NCBI GenBank assembly: GCA_028279345.1
Contig: JANQNY010000080.1
Location: 41,098 to 105,097, forward strand
Length of the DNA: 64,000 bases
From: Geminicoccaceae bacterium
GTDB lineage: Bacteria > Pseudomonadota > Alphaproteobacteria > Geminicoccales > Geminicoccaceae
Reading direction: 5' to 3'
The position numbers and the translations under genes were made by a program. Shown here piece after piece: positions 44,876-56,159 of the stretch. Under the pieces are notes generated by a model. That model was not told where the DNA came from. It made no database searches and saw only the letters and a program-made list of their open reading frames with translations. Positions within the stretch are counted from its first letter, which is position 1; the number at the start of each line of letters is the position of its first letter.

Positions 44876-45316
44876 CTACCAGGTGCCGGTGTTCTCCATC
44901 GAGGCCCAAGGCTCCAGGGCGGCCTGGGCGTCACCCTTCTGGAGCAGCTCGATCGAGATGCCGTCGGGGCACCGGATGAACGCCATCCGTCCGTCGCGCG
45001 GCGGCCGGTTGATGATGACGCCGTTGTCCTTGAGGTGCCGGCAGGTCGCGTAGACGTCGTCGACCTCGAAGGCCAAGTGTCCGAAGTTCCGACCCTGCGG
45101 GTAGTCCTGCGGGTCCCAGTTATAGGTGAGCTCCAGCGCTGGGGCGCGACCCTGGTTGAAACTCTCGACATCCTCGTCGGCGGTGAGGAAGACGAGCGTG
45201 AAGCGCCCGGCTTCGTTCTCGACCCGGCGCACCTCCTTGAGGCCGAAGATCGTCGTGTAGAACCGCAACGACTCGTCCAAGTCCTTCACGCGGACCATCG
45301 TGTGCAGATAGCGCAT
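44876..45316 (-). CDS. gloA: lactoylglutathione lyase (glyoxalase I)
   Basis: Protein of 146 residues of the vicinal-oxygen-chelate fold. The start RYLHTMVRVKDLDESLRFYTTIFGLKEVRR gives the first metal histidine, ALELTYNWDP the first glutamate, FGHLAFEVDDVYATCRHLK the second histidine and GISIELLQ the second glutamate, so the complete H/E/H/E metal set of GloA is present. It detoxifies methylglyoxal with glutathione. The last 20 residues are extra. It lies between ferredoxin and SDR genes in one operon. Confidence 0.88.
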   Translation of the reverse strand: MRYLHTMVRVKDLDESLRFYTTIFGLKEVRRVENEAGRFTLVFLTADEDVESFNQGRAPALELTYNWDPQDYPQGRNFGHLAFEVDDVYATCRHLKDNGVIINRPPRDGRMAFIRCPDGISIELLQKGDAQAALEPWASMENTGTW

Positions 45317-45343
45317 GGTGCTCTCCCAGAGGGTGCGCTCGGT

Positions 45344-45658
45344 TCAGAACTCCGGCGCGAGGGTGACCTTGAGACCGTCGAGCGCGTCAGACCATTTGAG
45401 CTGGCACGAGAGGCGCGACGTCTCCTGGACCTCCAAGGCCTCGTCGAGCATCAGCTCCTCCTCGTCGCCGACCTCGGCCAGCTGTTCCGCCCACTCGGGG
45501 TCCACATAGACGTGGCACGTGGCGCAGGCGCAACAACCGCCACAGGCGGCTTCGATCGGCAGATCGGCGTCGCGGATGATTTCCATGACCGACCAGCCGG
45601 CGCGGCCCTCGATCTCGTGGACCTGGCCCTCGCGGTCAGTGACGATGAGCTTCGACAT
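45344..45658 (-). CDS. 2Fe-2S ferredoxin (adrenodoxin type)
   Basis: Protein of 104 residues with a beta-grasp fold and the cysteine set CGGCCACATC plus SRLSC, in the arrangement C-X5-C-X2-C-Xn-C typical of vertebrate/FdxB-type ferredoxins (AACGGCCACATCHVYVDPEW). It transfers electrons, for example to P450s or to Fe-S assembly. ATG 45658 (MSKLIVTD) is the family start. It opens the operon with gloA and an SDR. The 198-base gap toward maeB shows nothing else. Confidence 0.9.
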   Translation of the reverse strand: MSKLIVTDREGQVHEIEGRAGWSVMEIIRDADLPIEAACGGCCACATCHVYVDPEWAEQLAEVGDEEELMLDEALEVQETSRLSCQLKWSDALDGLKVTLAPEF

Positions 45659-45856
45659 TGGTGCGTTGCGTTCCCAGCCTTCTGCGTTTGGAGCCCCGTA
45701 GCCGCAGGACGAAGCGGCCGTCAACAGGGCGACAGCGGGCGCTCGACCTGGCCCGGGTTCGCCATCGACATCCAGCCGATGGCCTCAAGGACATACGCCC
45801 AAGGCAGCCGACGTCCAGGAACGCGGACGCCATGCCGACTTCGTTGCCGTTGCACC

Positions 45857-48187
<2,331 letters not shown>

Positions 48188-48321
48188 GCGGTTTTCTCCG
48201 AACGTTCCCTGATCCTTATCCCTCCTCTAGCGACAGGCAGGCGCACGACAAGGCCGCCCGCCCGCTTGAACCCGCTTCGGCGGTGCCCACTTTAGGGTCG
48301 CTTTTCGGGTGAGGGCCCAAG

Positions 48322-49248
48322 ATGAACCTGATGCGCACCGGCATCCTGCTCGCGGCCATGACCGCCTTGTTCCTCGCCGTCGGCTACGCGCTCGCCGGCG
48401 AGGGCGGCATGCTCATGGCGCTCGTCTTCGCCGCCGGCATGAACGTCTTCGCCTACTGGAACTCGGACAAGATGGTCCTGCGCATGCACAATGCGCGCGA
48501 GGTCGGGCCGGGCCAGGCGGGCGAGCTCTACGCCATGGTCGAGCGGCTTTCGCGCAATGCGGGGCTGCCCACGCCCAAGATCTACGTCATGGAGGATGCG
48601 CAGCCCAACGCCTTCGCCACCGGCCGCAACCCCGAAAACGCGGCGGTGGCCATCACCACGGGCCTCATGCACAGCGCGCCGCCCGAGGAGATCGCGGGCG
48701 TCATGGCGCACGAGCTCGCCCACATCAAGAACCGCGACACGCTGACGATGACCGTGACGGCGACGCTCGCCGGCGCGATCGGCTTCATCTCGCAGTTCGC
48801 GCTCTTCTTCGGTGGCCGCGGCGGCGAACGGCCCAACCCGATCTTCGCCATCGCCATCATGATCCTGGCACCGTTGGCCGCTGCGATCGTGCAGATGGCG
48901 ATCAGCCGGGCGCGCGAATACGAGGCGGACCGCGTCGGCGCCGAGATCGCCCGCGATCCGATCTCGCTGGCGAACGCGCTCCGGCGCATCGAGCACATGG
49001 CCCACACCGGCGGCCGATCGGGCCGCGGCGTGATGATGCGCCGTGCCGAGGAGAATCCGGCGACCGCGCACATGTTCATCATCAACCCGCTCGCCGGCAT
49101 CAACGCGGACAACCTCTTCCGCACCCACCCCCCCACCGCCGAGCGCGTCCGCCGCCTCACGGCGATGGCCCAGCACGGCGGCCCGGCAACCCCCGTCACC
49201 AGCGACGCCCCGCGCGGCCGCTCCAGGATCCCGACGACGGGGAGCTGA
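48322..49248 (+). CDS. htpX: HtpX membrane zinc protease
   Basis: Protein of 308 residues with two N-terminal helices, the zinc motif H130-E-L-A-H134 ([14 protein letters not shown]), the third ligand in [11 protein letters not shown] and two more helices between them. HtpX degrades damaged membrane proteins with FtsH. The cytoplasmic tail ends [31 protein letters not shown] then [10 protein letters not shown]; a damaged second copy of this tail lies at 53290-53453. It is monocistronic and diverges from maeB over 134 bases. Confidence 0.93.
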   Translation: MNLMRTGILLAAMTALFLAVGYALAGEGGMLMALVFAAGMNVFAYWNSDKMVLRMHNAREVGPGQAGELYAMVERLSRNAGLPTPKIYVMEDAQPNAFATGRNPENAAVAITTGLMHSAPPEEIAGVMAHELAHIKNRDTLTMTVTATLAGAIGFISQFALFFGGRGGERPNPIFAIAIMILAPLAAAIVQMAISRAREYEADRVGAEIARDPISLANALRRIEHMAHTGGRSGRGVMMRRAEENPATAHMFIINPLAGINADNLFRTHPPTAERVRRLTAMAQHGGPATPVTSDAPRGRSRIPTTGS

Positions 49249-49415
49249 CTAGCTACGCAGGTGGACCGTGTGGCGGATTGAGCGCTCGTCTTGTGTATCT
49301 GCCGCGCGGCCTGCCTCCCCTCGCTGGGAATCGCTCGCCGACGCACTATCCTGGCTAGTGAAGGTCGGTTTTTGATGTCGGCTGCAAACCCGCACGCTCG
49401 ATTGGAGAATCCCGC

Positions 49416-49904
49416 ATGCGTTCCGTCCTGTTGAACCGGCGAACCCTGCTCGCCACCGGCGGCTCCGTCGTGGCGACCGGGATGTCCGGGCTCCTGGTGC
49501 CCGCCCGTGCGCAAGGTCTCGCAGCGACCCCCTCGATGCGGGGCGGGTCCAACAACTACCGTCCGGGTGCGCCGATTGTGGAGCGGATCGGTGGCGGCGG
49601 CTTCTGGACGAGTGGCACCGTACGCCGCGCGGGCGACGGCGCCCCGCTGGCGGGTCAGCGCATCCAGATCTGGGCGCACACGACCGAGGGGCACGAGCGT
49701 GACTGGGAGAGTCATGGGGCCACGCTCACCGATGCAAACGGCATGTTCCGTCTCGAGATGCCCCAGATCGTGCCGGCCTTCGGCCAGCCCCACGGCCACC
49801 TCGCCTATGACAGCGGTGAGTACGAAACCGTCTTCCTGCGTCCCGTGATGTCGAGTGCGCGAGACACGAGCCTAGAGGCGCACTTCGTTCTGCAGCCGGC
49901 CTGA
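49416..49904 (+). CDS. Tat-exported transthyretin-like protein
   Basis: Protein of 162 residues with a twin-arginine signal (NRRTLLATGGSVVATGMSGLLVPARAQ) and a beta-sandwich of the intradiol-dioxygenase/transthyretin type: GTVRRAGDGAPLAGQRIQIWAHTTEGH, then ATLTDANGMFRLEMPQIVP and GHLAYDSGEYETVFLRPV. The tyrosine and histidine iron ligands of true intradiol dioxygenases are not all evident, so an enzyme role is doubtful. The next gene is a haem-type membrane protein 20 bases downstream, and the pair may form a small redox unit at the membrane. Confidence 0.7.
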   Translation: MRSVLLNRRTLLATGGSVVATGMSGLLVPARAQGLAATPSMRGGSNNYRPGAPIVERIGGGGFWTSGTVRRAGDGAPLAGQRIQIWAHTTEGHERDWESHGATLTDANGMFRLEMPQIVPAFGQPHGHLAYDSGEYETVFLRPVMSSARDTSLEAHFVLQPA

Positions 49905-49923
49905 CTGGTTTGGGCTCAACGGG

Positions 49924-50532
49924 ATGCGCCCAGCTCGCGCGTCCCTGATTTGGGTTTCGCTTGCTGTCGCCGTTGCGGTGCCCATTGCTGCTGCGGCGGT
50001 GAGCCCGTTGCTGGCATGGCGCGAGCCGGTCTACATCGCGGCCGGGTTCGCCGGGATTGTCGCGCTCGCCCTGATGCTCGTGCAGCCTTTGCTCATTGGC
50101 GGCTATCTGCCAGGCTTGTCGGCCTGCCGCAGGCGGTGCGTCCATCGTTGGCTAGGGAGCGCTCTGGTCGTGGCGGTGGTGGTCCACGTCGGGGCTCTGT
50201 GGATCACCAGCCCGCCCGACGTCGTCGACGCCCTGCTCTTCGTCTCACCGACACCGTTCTCCGCATGGGGTGTGATCGCCATGTGGGCGGTCTTCGCCGT
50301 CGCGGTCCTGGCCGCGCTCCGCCGGCGGTTGCGCCTACGACCGCGCACTTGGCGTCTCGCCCACACGTCCCTCGCCCTGGTGATCGTCGGTGGCACCGTG
50401 ATCCATGCCCTCCTGATCGAGGGGACGATGGAGACCGTGTCGAAGGCGGCACTCTGCGCGCTTGTCGTCGTGGTGACCATCAAGGTCCTGGTCGACCTGC
50501 GGGTGTGGAGGAAGCGAGCGACGTCGCGCTGA
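49924..50532 (+). CDS. ferric-reductase-like membrane protein
   Basis: Protein of 202 residues with six hydrophobic helices and the haem-binding pattern of the ferric reductase transmembrane domain: histidines in RWLGSALVVAVVVHVGAL, RLAHTSLALVIVGGTVIHALL. It lacks the FAD/NAD domain, so it would pass electrons to a separate partner, perhaps the Tat-exported protein encoded just upstream. It resembles the YedZ/MsrQ-type fold. The physiological substrate is not known. Confidence 0.7.
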   Translation: MRPARASLIWVSLAVAVAVPIAAAAVSPLLAWREPVYIAAGFAGIVALALMLVQPLLIGGYLPGLSACRRRCVHRWLGSALVVAVVVHVGALWITSPPDVVDALLFVSPTPFSAWGVIAMWAVFAVAVLAALRRRLRLRPRTWRLAHTSLALVIVGGTVIHALLIEGTMETVSKAALCALVVVVTIKVLVDLRVWRKRATSR

Positions 50533-50697
50533 CCGATGCCCATACGCGACACACGACTGGCCGTTTGTGGTTTGCGACGATGGCGGAGCGCGTGGCGCGC
50601 CATAGCGGCGCCGTTCGCCTTCGTCGCCACAAGCCGATGCCCCTAGCCGGCGCGCGCCACCAAGCCTAGAAGGCGCGGTCGATAGCACGGGAAGAGT

Positions 50698-52353
50698 ATG
50701 ATCGAGCCTTCGGCGCCACCCTCGCGCTTTCGGCTGAGCCCCGTCGGGCTCGTCTTGGCGACCCTCTTCTTCTGCGCGTCGCTCACGCCGTCTTTGGCGC
50801 CGCGCGATCCCGTCATGCAGGGCATGCTCACGGGCATCGTGGCACTGCTGGGCTACGAGCTGGGCCTCCTGCTCCAACGGCTCTGGCGGTTCACCGAGTT
50901 GCCGCGCCTGCCGCCGTCCTGGGGTCGGCTCGTTCTACTTGTCCTTCTGGCCGTCTGCGCTGCGTCAATGGCCTACTGCCTTGCGCGCGCCGCTGATTGG
51001 CAGAACGTGACGCGGGTGATCTTCGGCCTCGAGCCAATCGGCACCGCGCATCCCGCGACCGTCGGCTCGATTGCGTTTGCGGTCATCCTAGGCGGCTGGC
51101 TCGCCTTCCGCTTGCTCGGCATCGCCTTCGACCGCCTCGCCGCCGTGCTCAAGCGCGTGCTCCCGCCCCGCGTCGGGCTCGTGGTGACCTTCGTCGTCGT
51201 GCTCTGGCTCGTTTGGGCCGTTGCCGACGGCGTGCTGGTGCGCCGCGCGTTCGAGGCTGCGGACGCGTCCTTCGAGGCCGCCGATCTCTTCGTCGAGCCG
51301 AACATCGCTCGACCGATCGACCCGATGCGGACGGGCAGCGCTGAGTCCCTCATCGATTGGGACGAAATGGGCCGCCGGGGCCGTGAGTTCATCGCCCGCA
51401 CACCGACCGCAGAAGAGATCGCGGCGTTCCACGACGGTGAGGTCTTGGAGCCGATCCGCGTCTATGTCGGCAGGCGCTCGGCCGACACGCCCGAGGAGCG
51501 CGCCCAGCTTGCGCTCGACGAGCTCATCCGGCTCGGGGGCTTCGACCGCGCCGCGCTCGTCGTGGTGGTGCCGGTCGGCACGGGTTGGATGGACCCGGGC
51601 GGCCACGAGACGCTCGACTTCATGCTCGCGGGCGATGTGGCGACCGTGGCCGTGCAGTACTCCTACCTCACGAGCGTGCTCTCTCTCCTGGCACATCCCG
51701 AGTATGGCGTCGCCCAGGCGAGAGCGCTGTTCGACACGATCTACGCCTACTGGACGCAGCTGCCGAAGGACTATCGGCCCGTCCTCTACGTGCACGGCCT
51801 GAGCCAGGGCACGTTCAACTCGCAGATGACGCTGCCGCTGCTCGACATGCTGGGCGATCCGATCGCCGGCGCGATGTGGGCCGGCTCACCCTTCATCAGC
51901 CCCTTGTGGCAACGCGTGCGTGACGGTCGCCGGCCGGAAAGCCCGGCCTGGCGGCCGGTGTACGGCAACAGCTCGCTCGCGCGCGTGCTCAACCAGCAGG
52001 GGGCCGGCAGCGAGATCGACGCGCCATGGGGCCCGATCCGCCTCGTCTTCCTCAACTATCCGAGCGACGCCATCGTCAACTTCACCTTCGACAGCGCTTT
52101 CCGCCGCCCGGACTGGATGCGCGAGCCGCGCGCACCGGACGTCGCGCCGGAGTTCCGCTGGTATCCGCTCGTCACCATGTTCCAGCTCGCGCTCGACATG
52201 GTCATCTCGCTGCAAGTGCCGGGCTTCGGGCACTACTACCACGCCCCCGACTACATCGAGGCCTGGGCCGAGCTCATCGAGCCCGAAGGCTGGAGCCCCG
52301 AGCGCGCAGCGGAGCTCAAGGCCATCTTCGCCGAGCGCGGCCCGGCTTGGTAA
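50698..52353 (+). CDS. membrane alpha/beta-hydrolase (DUF2319 type)
   Basis: Protein of 551 residues with five N-terminal helices (to about 165), then a soluble alpha/beta-hydrolase domain of the Abhydrolase_9 type: VVVPVGTGWMDPGGHETLDFMLAGDVATVAVQYSYL and nucleophile GLSQGTFNSQMTLPLL (GxSxG) around 370. It continues with FLNYPSDAIVNFTFDSAF and GFGHYYHAPDYIEAWAEL, the His-acid part. The family is found in many Actinobacteria and Proteobacteria without known substrate. A second hydrolase starts 9 bases after its stop. Confidence 0.82.
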   Translation: MIEPSAPPSRFRLSPVGLVLATLFFCASLTPSLAPRDPVMQGMLTGIVALLGYELGLLLQRLWRFTELPRLPPSWGRLVLLVLLAVCAASMAYCLARAADWQNVTRVIFGLEPIGTAHPATVGSIAFAVILGGWLAFRLLGIAFDRLAAVLKRVLPPRVGLVVTFVVVLWLVWAVADGVLVRRAFEAADASFEAADLFVEPNIARPIDPMRTGSAESLIDWDEMGRRGREFIARTPTAEEIAAFHDGEVLEPIRVYVGRRSADTPEERAQLALDELIRLGGFDRAALVVVVPVGTGWMDPGGHETLDFMLAGDVATVAVQYSYLTSVLSLLAHPEYGVAQARALFDTIYAYWTQLPKDYRPVLYVHGLSQGTFNSQMTLPLLDMLGDPIAGAMWAGSPFISPLWQRVRDGRRPESPAWRPVYGNSSLARVLNQQGAGSEIDAPWGPIRLVFLNYPSDAIVNFTFDSAFRRPDWMREPRAPDVAPEFRWYPLVTMFQLALDMVISLQVPGFGHYYHAPDYIEAWAELIEPEGWSPERAAELKAIFAERGPAW

Positions 52354-52361
52354 GGCGCTTT

Positions 52362-53228
52362 GTGTTCACAGGCGTCGTCCTGATCGCCATCTTGGGCGTG
52401 GCGGTAGCGGCGCTCGGCCTCAACACGCTCAGGGCTTTCTTGGGGTGGTCGGCCGTCACCTACACACCCGCGGAGCTCGCCGAGACGTTGCGCCCAGGCT
52501 ATGTCGTCACGCAGCCGCCCGGCACGGGCCCGTTCCCGACGGCGCTCCTGCTCTCGGGGTGCGGCGGGCCGAAGGACAACCTAGACCGTCTCGCCCGGGC
52601 GCTTGCGGACGCGGGCTGGGCGTCGGTGGTCGTGGACAGCCACGGCCCTCGTGGCCTCGACATGGCGGAGCAATGGCGCCTCGTTTGCGCCGGTCAGCTT
52701 CTCACCGGCAGCGAACGTGCGGCCGATATTGCGGTGGCGCTCGACGACATCCGAGGCATGGAGCTGGTCGATCCCGACCGCCTGGCGCTGATCGGCGCGT
52801 CGCACGGCGGCTGGGCCATCCTCGATCTCTTGGCCCTCATCCACGCAGGTGAGCAGCCGCCGACCTTGACGACTTGGCCCGCGAGCCTCCGAGCAGACGC
52901 GCTCGAAGGCGTCCGCGCGGCCGTGCTGTTCTATCCCTATTGCGGCGCGTTGAGCCGGGCCGCGCGAAGCGACGGCCTCGTGCCGGTGCCGATGCTGTTC
53001 CTGCTCGTTGAGGACGACCGCATCGTCGACGAAGCCGACTGCCTGGCCCTCGCGGAACGGCAGCTTGTTGCCGGCGCGCGCGTCGACGTCGAGCTGTTCG
53101 ACGGCGTGACGCACGGCTTCGATCAAGCCGAGAAGGCACCGCTGAGCACGCTCGACTACGATCCGCAGGCAGCGGCGCAGGCCATCGCCAGTACCCTTGA
53201 GTTCTTGGACATGACGGCCGGACGCTGA
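52362..53228 (+). CDS. exported dienelactone-hydrolase-like protein
   Basis: Alpha/beta hydrolase of 288 residues with one N-terminal helix or signal anchor (FTGVVLIAILGVAVAALGL), LLLSGCGGPKDNLDRLARALADAGWASVVVDSHGPRG, the nucleophile motif LIGASHGGWAILDLL (GxSxG) and an end FDGVTHGFDQAEKA with the catalytic histidine. Dienelactone-hydrolase-like proteins of this sort act on esters of unknown kind. GTG 52362 has AAGG six bases upstream; the TTG at 52347 is an alternative that would overlap the upstream stop. Cotranscribed with the upstream hydrolase. Confidence 0.82.
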   Translation: MFTGVVLIAILGVAVAALGLNTLRAFLGWSAVTYTPAELAETLRPGYVVTQPPGTGPFPTALLLSGCGGPKDNLDRLARALADAGWASVVVDSHGPRGLDMAEQWRLVCAGQLLTGSERAADIAVALDDIRGMELVDPDRLALIGASHGGWAILDLLALIHAGEQPPTLTTWPASLRADALEGVRAAVLFYPYCGALSRAARSDGLVPVPMLFLLVEDDRIVDEADCLALAERQLVAGARVDVELFDGVTHGFDQAEKAPLSTLDYDPQAAAQAIASTLEFLDMTAGR

Positions 53229-53289
53229 GACGGCGGAGCCTTTCCCAAAAACGATCGAGCCCGATGCACGCTGGCGCCGGTCGGACTGC

Positions 53290-53453
53290 GTGTGGGAAGT
53301 GCGCCCTCCCAACGCGCCGAGGAGAACCCGGCGGCCGCGCCCATGTTCATCGTCAACCCGCTCGCCGGCATCAACGCCGACAACCTCGTCCGCACCCATC
53401 CCCCACCGCCGTCCGCGGCCAGACGAGGATCCCGACGACGGGCAGTCGGAGGG
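53290..53453 (+). pseudogene. duplicated fragment of the htpX 3' end
   Basis: The frame [31 protein letters not shown] matches the tail of htpX (49048-49135) closely, both as protein and as DNA, and after a deletion of about 70 bases the text resumes with GATCCCGACGACGGGCAG, equal to the last codons of htpX (RIPTTGS). There is no start codon or catalytic part. It is in the same orientation as htpX and 4.2 kb away, so it is a remnant of a direct duplication. The surrounding gap 53229-53708 shows nothing else. Confidence 0.8.
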
Positions 53454-53708
53454 CGGCGATGGCGCAGTCTCACGCGGTAAGCCTAAGTCATCTGAGGACG
53501 GGGAGCGATCTAAACGGGCCAAAGCCGTTATGGGTCAAGCCCGCCAGGAGCGGACTTGCGACCGCCACGATCAATCCGCTGTTCGATGGCGGTAATGGGC
53601 TGCTTACCGGACCCAAGTGGATGCTCGCACGAGCAAACATAGGCTAGCCAGCGCCACCGCAAATAGGTAAATTTACCTTAGAAGATCATCTGCGTCCGAG
53701 AGAATACA

Positions 53709-54011
53709 ATGCAGGATGATGGTGAGCGTGAGACGGTGGCCTACAGACCGCGGCTGCAAGAGCCAGTCGGCGACGGCCGCCCGAGCACGGAGGGTGACGT
53801 GCGCTGGCTCGTGCGCGCCCTCGCCGACCTCGGCCGTTGGCCCAGGGCCGCGACGGAGCGGTGCTATGTCTGTTGCGACCTCCGCGATGCGGTTCAACGC
53901 TATCAACGCAATCGTGGCTTGTGTTGCGATGGCCTCTTGGTTCCGGGCGGCGAGACCGAGCGGACGATGCTGGTGGAACTGGTTCGCCTCGGCTCGGCGG
54001 CGGCTGGATGA
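53709..54011 (+). CDS. small protein with a peptidoglycan-binding-like fold
   Basis: Protein of 100 residues. The stretch VRWLVRALADLGRW...DLRDAVQRYQRNRGLCCDGLLVPGGETERTMLVEL follows the pattern of PG_binding_1 domains (V-LQ-L--LG ... AV--FQ---GL--DG--G--T---L), with an insertion holding cysteines (CYVCCD). No signal peptide is seen. It starts a three-gene coupled operon (ATGA to the next gene). The match is by pattern only. Confidence 0.5.
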   Translation: MQDDGERETVAYRPRLQEPVGDGRPSTEGDVRWLVRALADLGRWPRAATERCYVCCDLRDAVQRYQRNRGLCCDGLLVPGGETERTMLVELVRLGSAAAG

Positions 54012-54718
54012 GCGCCGTCGAGCGGCGCCGGCGCGGTCGTGCAGAAGCCGGTGTCCGCAACGCGCGCACCTTCTTCGACCTGGCCGAGCGCGCGTTCGAT
54101 CTTGTCGGGCTGGACACCGCCGCCGATAACCTGCGGCGCTACCGCAGCGGACGCGGCGGCACGCGACGCTACGACGACGACGAGATCGAGGCCCATTTGC
54201 CAGTTGCCGAGGCCGAGGACTTCAATCGGACCCAGTTCGAGTCGCGTACTTTGGCGGGGCTAACCGAGAAGCAGGACGCGAAGGAAGCGATGCTCGGCGT
54301 CAAGGACGGCGAGACCCGGCGTTTCACTGATTACTGGCACGCCGGGCTCAACTATGGCGGCACGGTGCGTAGCCGCCCGGCGGCGAGCGTCGGTCGGTTG
54401 TTGAACGCCGACACGTTCGCGAGCTTCGGTCAGGGCGAGGTGCGCTCAGAGGGCGATTTCACGGTCAGTCGCCGCGGTGACGACCTTACGGTCGAGGGCG
54501 TGATCGGACACGGCTTCGACCCTTCGAAGACCGACAACCTCTACGACTTCAACGCAGGCGCCATCGGCGGTCGCGCGGCGTCCCGGCTGGAGCAGGCCGG
54601 CGAAGCGGTGCCCTTCCGCCTGCAGTACGACCGCCGCCAGGACGTCCGTGCGCTCGTCCGCCGCGAGCCCGGCGGCAGCTTGACGGTCCGTGACGTCCGC
54701 TGGGGTCGCGTGCAGTGA
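54008..54718 (+). CDS. hypothetical protein, operon middle gene
   Basis: Protein of 236 residues, soluble, very basic at the start (VERRRRGRAEAGVRNARTFFDLAERAFDL), then acidic (RRYDDDEIEAHLPVAEAED) and with a C-terminal beta-rich half (GDFTVSRRGDDLTVEGVIGHGFDPSKTDNLYDFNAGAIGG). No family is recognised. The ATG overlaps the stop of the PG-binding-like gene (ATGA) and its stop overlaps the next GTG (GTGA), so the three products are made together and probably work together. Confidence 0.6.
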   Translation: MSAVERRRRGRAEAGVRNARTFFDLAERAFDLVGLDTAADNLRRYRSGRGGTRRYDDDEIEAHLPVAEAEDFNRTQFESRTLAGLTEKQDAKEAMLGVKDGETRRFTDYWHAGLNYGGTVRSRPAASVGRLLNADTFASFGQGEVRSEGDFTVSRRGDDLTVEGVIGHGFDPSKTDNLYDFNAGAIGGRAASRLEQAGEAVPFRLQYDRRQDVRALVRREPGGSLTVRDVRWGRVQ

Positions 54719-55236
54719 GCTGGGGACGATGGCTGCGTCGCGCGCTTCTGGCCTCGGGCCTCCTCGCAGTCACGCTCTTTCTCGTCCTGTCGATCGTTCC
54801 CGCCGTGGCCTACCGCCCCTGGTGCCATGCCGAGGGTACTTACATTGAGGGTCCGCAACGGACGGTCTGGGTCGATCAGATCGAAACGCTGATGGACGAG
54901 GGCGGCATGCTCCACGTCCGACGCGGCGACCACATCTATCAGCCCTATTTCGAGACCTTCGACGGTTGGTTCGTGGGGGAGCAAGAGCCGGTGCCCGTGA
55001 CGCGGTTCGGTATCCGGCGAAACATGGAATGGCGGATTGTCTCGTTCATGGTCCATGATGTGCGGCTATGGGATGAGGCGCCCATCGAGCCGGTATCTGC
55101 GCTACACACCGCGATGCGTGACCGCGCCCCCGTGTATGGGATCGATCCGCCGATCGACACGATCGAGGAGAAGGCCATCTACGACGATTGCGTGGTCAAG
55201 CGCGCCGCCGCCATCCGGGTCGAGACGCTGGACTGA
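54715..55236 (+). CDS. hypothetical membrane-anchored protein
   Basis: Protein of 173 residues with one N-terminal helix (ALLASGLLAVTLFLVLSIVPAVA) and a periplasmic domain with two cysteines (YRPWCHAEG, YDDCVVK). No family is recognised. The GTG start overlaps the stop of the preceding gene. It ends the three-gene operon 53709-55236, which lies between an htpX fragment and an IS3 wreck, an accessory setting. Confidence 0.6.
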   Translation: MSWGRWLRRALLASGLLAVTLFLVLSIVPAVAYRPWCHAEGTYIEGPQRTVWVDQIETLMDEGGMLHVRRGDHIYQPYFETFDGWFVGEQEPVPVTRFGIRRNMEWRIVSFMVHDVRLWDEAPIEPVSALHTAMRDRAPVYGIDPPIDTIEEKAIYDDCVVKRAAAIRVETLD

Positions 55237-55419
55237 CCTCGAAGCTCGGCGGTCGCGCCAACTCTGTCCGGTCTGGACGACAGATCGGCCATTCGCCCGA
55301 AGGCGTTCGTCAAGGCCGGTATGGGTCAGCTTCGCCCGAAGCCAGACGGCGCTGCTTGGACCGCAAGAGGCCGGGGAGAGCCCAAAGCAGGACCAGCGAC
55401 GCTGGCCTCGGCAAGCTGA
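55237..55419. other. gene-free gap left of the IS3 remnant
   Basis: No gene, terminal inverted repeat or target duplication of the IS3 remnant could be recognised here; the sequence looks like degraded DNA. Confidence 0.3.
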
Positions 55420-56020
55420 CTATCCGAATGATGCAGGTAACCGCTGAGCGACTGGCGGAGCGCGATGGCGGCGTTGAGCGCCGCCAGCGTCAGGCGCACG
55501 TCGATCCATGTCCGAAGGACCCGCGGTCAGGAGACTGCGGCGGAGCGTAGCCGACGACGCGCCGCGACCAGACGTCCATGATCATGGCGACATCGACGAA
55601 GCCCGCAACGATGGCGACGTAGGTCAGGTCGGCGACCCGCAATCGGTTGGGACCATCGACGATATCGCCGCGCCGGTCCGGGAAGATAGGCAGGTCATGG
55701 CCGCGTCGGGGCGGATTGAGACCGTGCGCGCGCATCAGTCGCTTGAGCTTGTTTTTGTTCACCGCCCAGCGTTGCGGATGCAGCGCTGCCAGCATCCGCC
55801 GCCCGCCATAGACTTCGAACTCGCCCTTTGATGGCGTGCATCGCCTCGCGGAGCGCGGCGATCCGGCCTTCATACTCCTAGACGAGGTCGGCTGCCTGCG
55901 TGTCCTCGTCGAAGGCGCCGGCCCCGCACTTGTCGACCTAAACGCCGACCAGGTTCCGCGGCAGGTCGTGCCTCTTTGCCGGCTCGTGCAGCGTCTCGCC
56001 ATGGCTTTCATCCTTCGAAA
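55420..56020 (-). pseudogene. IS3-family transposase remnant (orfA-orfB)
   Basis: Reading from 56020 leftward, one frame gives the orfA tail ETLHEPAKRHDLPRNLVGV, interrupted by two TAG codons, then EYEGRIAALREAMHAIKG. After a frameshift near 55830 another frame gives orfB: FEVYGGRRMLAALHPQRWAVNKNKLKRLMRAHGL, and PNRLRVADLTYVAIVAGFVDVAMIMDVWSRRVVGYA, the start of the DDE core with the first aspartate. A further frameshift near 55512 leads to LTLAALNAAIALRQSLSGYLHHSDSQ with the second aspartate, and then homology stops; the glutamate end is missing. The element is dead; no terminal repeats were found. Confidence 0.8.
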
Positions 56021-56159
56021 GCCCGACTACCGGGTCAATTCCATCCAGATTGAGCGTCCGGCACTAGGCGCGCACTCCACTCCAACGTCGCGCAGAATCA
56101 GTTTTCTGAGAAAAAGAGCCCGTCTGTATGCCTCTATCTGCATCATTAATTTGGAGCAT

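Noticed and set aside
53290..53480. Small independent gene encoding a [17 protein letters not shown] peptide
   Set aside because: It is the duplicated tail of htpX without start region or active site, better explained as a remnant.
55490..56011. Intact transposase gene
   Set aside because: The true transposase frames are broken by two TAG codons, frameshifts and a missing 3' end; the open frame itself mixes coding and non-coding segments.
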